Shown here in pieces: positions 57,581 to 64,000 of a stretch of DNA of 64,000 nucleotides (the stretch's first letter is position 1; every line of letters starts with the position of its first letter). The translations under genes and the position numbers were made by a program. Location of the stretch: positions 71,439,948 through 71,503,947 of the forward strand of contig JAVGWX010000007.1 in NCBI GenBank assembly GCA_036924085.1. The letters run 5' to 3'. Source of the DNA: Ariolimax columbianus. Taxonomy: Eukaryota; Mollusca; Gastropoda; Stylommatophora; Arionidae. The notes beneath the pieces are model-generated. The model did no database searches, was not told the DNA's origin, and saw nothing but the letters and a program-made list of their open reading frames with translations.

Positions 57581-57708
57581 TTGTACTTAATTGTATGTAC
57601 ACGAACGTCGAATATAAAGTACACATGTGACAGAAGATTCGGAACAACAACATTTCATGAACACACTGACAAATATTATCAGTAACAGAACTAACAGCGT
57701 GTCACCTG

Positions 57709-57957
57709 TTCAGCTCTCTGTGTGGAAAATATGTTGTCTTTCTCGGGCTCCATCTTATACGTGTTTTCATAAGCAACAGTTGTCAGTGGTCTCTGCAAGG
57801 CTCTGGACACTTTCATAGTAGACAGCATGCGAATCTTCAATCGAAAACGGCCAAGGTTGACTTTGGCTGAAACTGCAGCAGAGCTGTCAGTACTGCTCTC
57901 ACTTTTCTTGTCAGTAAACGATTTTCGCCTGGATACCAGTTTCGTTAGCCCTTCCAT
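57709..57957 (-). CDS. Candidate first coding exon of a Tctex-type dynein light chain
   Basis: An ATG with an in-frame upstream stop opens 83 codons that end ...FSTQRAEQ at a donor (cag|gtgaca at 57708). The N terminus is basic and Ser-rich (MEGLTKLVSRRKSFTDKKSE), followed by RPLTTVAYENTYKMEPEKDN. The YENTYKMEPE-D-IFSTQRAE stretch resembles the start of the Tctex1 domain (ENTY-L-P...F---V) of DYNLT4/DYNLT5 (TCTEX1D) proteins, which are dynein-associated in cilia. An acceptor-like aaatag lies just upstream for a 5' UTR exon. The remaining domain (PRYK, SRCLWD, YGVYFE motifs) was not found in 51-57.7 kb, so either the exons lie elsewhere or the copy is a relic. Confidence 0.5.
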
Positions 57958-58159
57958 GTTCTTTTGGTGTCACCTCTTTCACGATTTGAGTTTCAATTCC
58001 TATTTAAAATTAAAATATTACTACATTACACACTGGCATACAACTATATTATACAACATCTTCTGTTTAAACGTTTTACATAATGAATAGTTTTAATATT
58101 GTTAAAAATCAGCTATACTGTCACCCATAGTCAGCAGAAACTTCAGAACCTGATACATC

Positions 58160-58870
58160 GTTTTTCACACGGGTGCATAGACTATAGCCTCACAATAAGT
58201 CTCAAGAAAACAAAATAGCTGGGGCAGGAAGTAGATGCCAATCCTACTCTTAGAATTGATAGTTAAGAACTGGCAGCTGTGCACCAATGCACATACATGA
58301 AGTCCTTTTATCAACGTCAGGCTCTTTCTAGATCCAGAAATAGACAATCGTTTGGACAAAGCTGTTGCTACAAACCAGAAAATCACAATTTAAACCAAGG
58401 CTATGGTTTACAGTGCGTGTGTCGACAGAGCGATCTTATATAGGAGCGGCACTTGGGTAACATATGTCACTCTCGCACCGGCCTCCCAAGATTGTACTCT
58501 CTCCTTAGACAGCAAAGACTACGATGACTTGTTCATGTTCGTCACATGAAAGATAGTCGCATTTCCAAAGATATCCTCTATGGACAGTTGGCATATGGCA
58601 GAAGAAGTTGGCCAACCACAACTGAGGTTCGAAGATGTGTATAAACGTGATTTGAAGACACTGGACATGCATCTGAAATCATGGAAAGAAAAAGCGACAG
58701 ACCGAGCCAACAAATTTATACTCTGAAGAGTCACTTCATAAAGGATGAAAAGACGCTTTTGCAGCACGGAGAAGTAAAACGACAATGTCGCACGGAGAAA
58801 GAAAAGAACAACTCAGTAGAGATTTACCATACCAAGGTAGTATTATCATATAGTCAGGTATGACTGAATG
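58160..58870 (+). pseudogene. LINE C-terminal part, heavily decayed
   Basis: Plus-strand pieces in shifting frames: an ENKIAGAGSRCQSYS stretch, LRTGSCAPMHIHEVLLS, KPRLWFTVRVSTERSYIGAA, RISKDILYGQLAYGRRSW at about 58550, then RKSDRPSQQIYTLKS. They align in order with the LINE family at 15700-17070 and 50270-51015. Confidence 0.75.
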
Positions 58871-58984
58871 GGACGAATATGCCATGGATTGGAAATGGCA
58901 ACAGTAACACAGAACGCACACGAAAGGACATTGCTAAGTCACAAGACGTCCAACGACATGTGAGCAGATGAGATGATAATATCC

Positions 58985-61130
58985 AAATACAAACGTAGGA
59001 TCAAGACGTTGAGTAGGGTCAAGACGCTGAGTAGGGTCAAGACGGTGAGTAGGGTCAAGATGTTGAGTAGGGTCCAGATGTTGAGTAGAGTCACGACGCT
59101 GAGTAGGGTCCAGGTGTTGAGTAGGGTCAAGACGCTGAGTAGGGTCAAGATGTTGAGTAGAGTCAAGGTGTTGAGTAGGGTCAAGATGTTGATTAGGGTC
59201 AAGACGCTGAGTAGGGTCAAGATGTTGAGTAGAGTCAAGATGCTGAGTAGGGTCAAGACGCTGAGTAGGGTCAAGACGGTGAGTAGGGTCCAGATGCTGA
59301 GTAGGGTCAAGATGCTGAGTAGGGTCAAGATGCTGAGTAGGGTCAAGATGCTGAGTAGGGTCAAGGTGTTGAGTAGGGTCAAGATGCTGAGCAGGATGAA
59401 GATGCTGAGTAGGGTCAAGACGGTGAGTAGGATCAAGACTCTGAGTTAGGGTCAAGATCCTGAGCAGGATGAAGATGCTGAGTAGGGTCAAGACGGTGAG
59501 TAGGGTCAAGGTGTTGAGTAGGGTCAAGATGCTGAGCAGGATGAAGATGCTGAGTAGGGTCAAGACGGTGAGTAGGATCAAGACTCTGAATTAGGGTCAA
59601 GATGCTGAGCAGGATGAAGATGCTGAGTAGGGTCAAGACGGTGAGTAGGGTCAAGATGTTGAGTAGGGTCAAGATGTTGAGTAGGGTCAAGATGGTGAGT
59701 AAGGTCAAGGTGTTGAGTAGGGTCAAGACGGTGAGTAGGATCAAGACTCATAGTAGGGTCAAGATGCTGAGCAGGATGAAGATGCAGAGTAGGGTCAAGA
59801 CGGTGAGTAGGGTCAAGATGTTTAGTAGGGTCAAGATGCTGAGCAGGATGAAGGCGCTGAGTATGGTCGAGACGTTTATTAGGGTCAAGATGTTGAGTAG
59901 GGTCAAGATGTTGAGTAGGGTCAAGATGGTGAGTAAGGTCAAGATGCTGAGAAGGGTCAAGACGGTGAGTAGGATCAAGATGTTGAGTAGGGTCAAGATG
60001 TTGAGTAGGGTCAAGATGTTGAGTAGAATCAAGATGTTGAGTAGGGTCAAGATGTTGAGTAGGGTCAAGATGTTGAGTAGGGTCAAGATGTTGAGTAGGA
60101 TCAAGATGTTGAGTAGGATCAAGATGTTGAGTAGGGTCAAGATGTTGAGTAGGATCAAGATGTTGAGTAGGGTCAAGATGTTGAGTAGGGTCAAGATGTT
60201 GAGTAGGGTCAAGATGTTGAGTATGGTCACGATGTTGAGTAGGATCAAGATGTTGAGTAGGGTCAAGATGCTGAGTAGGATGAAGATGTTGAGTAGGGTC
60301 AAGATGTTGAGTAGGATCAAGATGTTGAGTATGGTCAAGATGTTGAGTAGGGTCAAGATGTTGAGTATGGTCAAGATGTTGAGTAGGATAAAGATGTTGA
60401 GTAGGGTCAAGATCCTGAGTAGGATGAAGATGTTGAGTAGGGTCAAGATGTTGAGTAGGGTCAAGACGCTGATCAGGGAGGGTCAAGATGTTGAGTAAGG
60501 GCAAGACGCTGATCATGACGAAGACACTGAGTAGGATCAATTCGTTTATAAGGGTCAAGGCGCTGAGTAGGGTCAAGACGCTGAGTAGGGTCGAGATGTA
60601 GAGCAGGGTCAAGATGTTGAGCAGGGTCGAGATGTTGAGTAGGGTCGAGATGTAGAGCAGGGTCGAGATGTTGAGCAGGGTCAAGATGTTGAGCAGGGTC
60701 GAGATGTTGAGTAGGGTCGAGATGTAGAGCAGGGTCGAGATGTTGAGCAGGGTCAAGATGTTGAACAGGGTCGAGATGTTGAGTAGGGTCGAGATGTAGA
60801 GCAGGATCGAGATGTAGAGCAGGGTCAAGATGTTGAGCAGGGTCGAGATGTTGAGTAGGGTCGAGATGTAGAGCAGGGTCGAGATGTTGAGCAGGGTCAA
60901 GATGTTGAGCAGGGTCGAGATGTTGAGTAGGGTCGAGATGTAGAGCAGGGTCGAGATGTTGAGCAGGGTCAAGATGTTGAACAGGGTCGAGATGTTGAGT
61001 AGGGTCGAGATGTAGAGCAGGATCGAGATGTAGAGCAGGGTCAAGATGTTGAGCAGGGTCGAGATGTTGAGTAGGGTCGAAATGTAGAGCAGGGTCGAGA
61101 TGTTGAGTAGGGTCAAGATATTGAGCAGCG
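58985..61130. repeat. Large 18-bp minisatellite, about 119 units
   Basis: Consensus gtagggtcaagatgttga. 58985-60590 is a mixed field (ttga, ctga, ggtga, agga variants and some gtagggtcaagacgctga). 60590-61130 uses a gtcgag/gtcaag mix in a 4-unit (72-bp) order, and a 216-bp block (12 units) is repeated: the rare gaacaggg falls at 60763 and 60979. Because 18 is divisible by three, all six frames stay open and give spurious proteins. The array runs without a break into the SINE-C head at 61113-61130. Confidence 0.97.
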
Positions 61131-61440
61131 CATGAGTTGCAGGGGTTATTGACCCAAAGCTGCCAAGACCCTTATCCATCTCCACGTGGTGATCCTGGAT
61201 AACAGGCTGCAACAGGAATGACTGGCTAGGGCGAAGGGATCGAAGAGGGAAGGCTAACCGAGTACTCAAAAAGGACATGCTGAAATCGGATGTGTCGGAC
61301 CAAAAGTTGCAAATATCGCAATCAAGCTGTGAACTACGACATAACGCTTTACATTCGTCAGACTACATCTTGCTATTTGCAAAGCCTATTTTAGGGCTTG
61401 ATAACGGGAGTTTGAGAACGAACGGCGAAGACAACCAAAA
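61113..61440 (+). mobile_element. SINE-C copy next to the minisatellite
   Basis: gagcagcgcatgagttgcag at 61123, then gatcctggataacaggctgc, gcgaagggatcgaagaggga and ttgagaacgaacggcgaaga. It matches 449-804. Its first ~20 bases merge with the last array unit. Confidence 0.9.
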
Positions 61441-61854
61441 AATACAAATGTAAAGCAAACGGATTAAATGGGTGCCTAATCAAAACGGATCGAGAAACTA
61501 ATATGCCAAAAGTGGCGGAAGTTTGGAAAGAATTTGCCTTGTAAAATGGCATGCACTAATAATAATGGATCACACTCGCTGAACTAGAATAAATCTGTCA
61601 CACGTTTGAATGAGAAGGTAACACGGAAGTGTCTGTTACGGGGACGTTATTACGTTCAGATAATTTCATTCCTCGAGTTATAAAGATGTCGAACGGTAGG
61701 AAGATCTGAACAGAACAATGCAAGATGGGAAAGTCCCACACGATAGCATCCTTAGGCCAGTTTTCTTCACTTCTCATTCCCTTTTTTTAAATGTGTGAAA
61801 ATTAGAATGGAGAATATTGAAGAACATTTTTTTTCTCAATTTCTTCTACTATGT
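61441..61854. other. Unassigned DNA
   Basis: No recognised feature. Confidence 0.35.
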
Positions 61855-62200
61855 GGAAAGGAAGACTAAAGTTTGGTCAGGCAAAACATACTGATCAGAG
61901 ATGCTAATCAGGGTCAGGCAAAATATACTGGCCAAGACCTTCACCTCGTCTTCCTGGAAACGGGCTGTTTTCATGGCAGCACTGCTAACGAGGTGAGAGA
62001 TCGACATGATCCCGTAGTAGTGGGCGACTCGCAGATGAAGCCAAGCATTGCACAACCGCATGGAGGACCCCGGTCCACCTTTATCAGCACGGTCGGGTGT
62101 GAGGAAAGCTACGACGACTCGCCACTTAGCGCCTTTTTCAGGGCGCACAAAAAAGTAATCCTACTCATTGTAAGCATACAACTACAACAACAACAACAAC
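61855..62200 (+). repeat. SINE-B copy with CAA tail
   Basis: aaagtttggtcaggcaaaac at 61868, a short internal duplication (gtcaggcaaa-ata), then tggaaacgggctgttttcat, the gtagtagtgggcg core, and (CAA)n at 62184-62202. Best copy of the right half. Confidence 0.85.
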
Positions 62201-63120
62201 AACTTCCACTATGTAAAAACAAATCAAACATTTAAAAACAGTTATAGTTAAACATACAGTTTTCTGGTTAAATACATATTCTTAACAGTAAGACAGGTAC
62301 TTATTTACAGCTGAGTCAACTAGAGCGTAATGATAATGGGAGTCGAGCCCTCTACCACTACTATAATCAGAATATACATACCCCTTAAAAAACGAATAAA
62401 GCAAATATAAACACGATTCAGCCAAATCAATCATCAATCAAGGAACAGAGTTCTATTATAGAAGAGATAACGAAGAGATGTACAAACCATTGAAGTGAGT
62501 CACGGGTAACAAATGAACACACAAACAGCTAGAGCAAACATGTTAGAGAGAATGGGTTAGGGTAATTAACGAAGTAAAGATGTCCTATTTCAGAAGTATG
62601 TTAAAAACAGCAGTTTAAAACATTGTAAAGGTCACTCGGAAGAGGAAAACAAATCACACACACACATTCACAAAAGGAAACATTAGCAAACATTCATTAA
62701 GTATAGTTTTTAGTTATTTAGTTTTATAGAAGAATCAACGTCATTGGACACAGTTTAACCCACAAATGCTCTGTACTGTCTAATATGTTCTGAGAATCTC
62801 AGCACAATACATGAATTCCGTAGCACCACAGAATCTCAGCACAATACACGAACTCCGCAGCACCAGCGATGATCCTGTCATGGATTGGGTAGATTTTTAA
62901 TATAAATTTCTAATTTTGACTGGGCAGCAGCCGTTAAGCATGTTCTTTTCAATTTCCAACTGCCGATAAATTTTTTAACGCGCGCGACACTGCACACAGG
63001 CGTCCGATCTCTACCACACAGAGATTAGGGAAAATACTAAAAGGTCCACGTGAAAAAATATCGCTCTTCGCCGTGATTTCAACCGGCGACCTCAAGCACC
63101 CGAGGCTGACGTCTTACCTC
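62201..63120. other. Unassigned DNA with a 38-bp tandem duplication
   Basis: gaatctcagcacaatacatg and gaatctcagcacaatacacg start at 62794 and 62831. No gene recognised. Confidence 0.5.
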
Positions 63121-63121
63121 G

Positions 63122-63386
63122 AGACCACTCTTTTTTTTATTGCGTTCCCCATATTTCTCTATTCCCCAAAGACAGCGTGCGTAGCACTACGTTTTTATTT
63201 TGCGTCTGTCGGTCCAGTGCATCCGACGTCGGCATGCATGTCATGTAAGGGTCTGTTTCCTTCTGCATTTTCTAAGGGATGCTTCCCCGGGATAACGGCC
63301 GGTGCTGTGATTCGGGAGCGAACCCAGCCCCTTCGGATTGTATGCCGTGTCACTTAACCACTAGCCCACACCGTGCCAGACCACTC
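63122..63386 (-). mobile_element. SINE-A copy with 9-bp target-site duplication
   Basis: agaccactc at 63122-63130 and 63378-63386, perfect. The element has the full SINE-A body in minus orientation with a decayed head (gtgtgggctagtggttaagt near 63370). Confidence 0.92.
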
Positions 63387-64000
63387 AGTCCTTAGGTATG
63401 CTTTGAGTAAAGTTAACTTACACAAAAAGGCAAAACGGAGAAGCAAAACAAAAAGGCCGTTAAACGGAATAAACCAAGCACAAACTGAGTTACCTAAATC
63501 TACTGACAATATAATGAAAACCCAGAGTTTGAAGGACCATTATAACACATACCTGTCAGTTCTGATGTAAAGAAAAGAAGAAGTGAATATGGATGTTGTT
63601 TCCGGATGTTTGTTCTCTTTGACATTGGATCATTATTTATTCCAATAAGTGCACTGGGGCTATGTGTCAGTTGAGTATAAAAGTGGCCCAACTTATACAT
63701 ACACGTATTATTTTATACACTTTACAGACTAATAGTCGTAATTTAGATATAAACTCGTATAATTGTGTAGATATATAATCACTGCTTAGATATACAGTTA
63801 TATATTTATATAAACTAATAGCCACAGTTTAGTTGCAGACATATATTTATATACACCAGTGCTCCACAACCTGGGCGCTATCGCACGCTTGTAGGCGATT
63901 TTAGATTTCAGGTGGGCGGTAGAAAAATAATTAAATGCTGTATTTAAACATAACTTGAGGAAACTCACAAAATACCAGCAAAAAACCCCCCCAAAAAAAC
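63387..64000. other. Unassigned DNA at the window edge
   Basis: AT-rich; short frames only. The block near 63850-63960 (ccagtgctccacaacctggg) is less AT-rich and could start a hAT-type or other repeat, but it is cut by the window end. Confidence 0.3.

Noticed and set aside
58934..61278. Long open frames (up to 566 residues) rich in DPTQHL, ILTLLN or SRVKML repeats
   Set aside because: They are translations of the 18-bp minisatellite; a period divisible by three keeps all frames open. No start context or gene signal.

Overview
The window is animal nuclear DNA. It contains a multi-exon gene with GT-AG introns, tRNA-derived SINEs, many decayed LINEs and mariner/Tc1 transposons. There is no bacterial gene organisation. 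The repeat mix (RTE-like and CR1/Jockey-like LINEs, RNase H-bearing LINEs, mariners, SINEs with CAA or GAA tails) suggests an invertebrate, perhaps a lophotrochozoan such as a mollusc. That placement is an inference; no species is identified.

The one complete host gene is a mitochondrial-type peroxiredoxin-5 (PRDX5) on the minus strand, 33880 to 20516. It has six coding exons joining in frame into 194 residues: a mitochondrial presequence, peroxidatic Cys76, Arg123 and resolving-type Cys177. Its introns hold a 2.6 kb Tc1/mariner-superfamily element with a LINE nested in it (intron 5), a 2.3 kb LINE and a SINE (intron 4), and a SINE ending about 40 bp from the exon 2 acceptor plus a perfect fold-back (intron 1). 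Two weaker host candidates are a first coding exon of a Tctex-type dynein light chain (57957-57709, minus) and a small terminal exon of unknown identity (13036-13171, plus).

Layout: 1-8.2 kb LINE and SINE debris, including a 9 x 55 bp array inside a LINE; 8.7-13 kb three mariner remnants, one with a SINE in it; 13-15.4 kb almost featureless; 15.4-17 kb a SINE and a LINE; 20.5-33.9 kb PRDX5; 34.8-40.9 kb several LINEs, one with a twin-priming-type inversion; 42-51 kb LINE fragments and nested SINE/LINE insertions with clear target-site duplications; 52-58 kb SINEs, a LINE with an in-frame 6 x 51 bp array, and the dynein candidate; 58.98-61.13 kb an 18-bp minisatellite of about 119 units ending on the head of a SINE; 61.8-64 kb SINEs and unassigned DNA.

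The main theme is tandem arrays born inside transposable elements: six local amplifications have a repeat unit that reads as part of the surrounding TE. The largest, the 18-bp satellite, matches the first bases of an interspersed SINE (called SINE-C here) whose ends are fixed by a perfect 12-bp target-site duplication at 437-448 and 805-816. The names SINE-A to SINE-H are local labels only.
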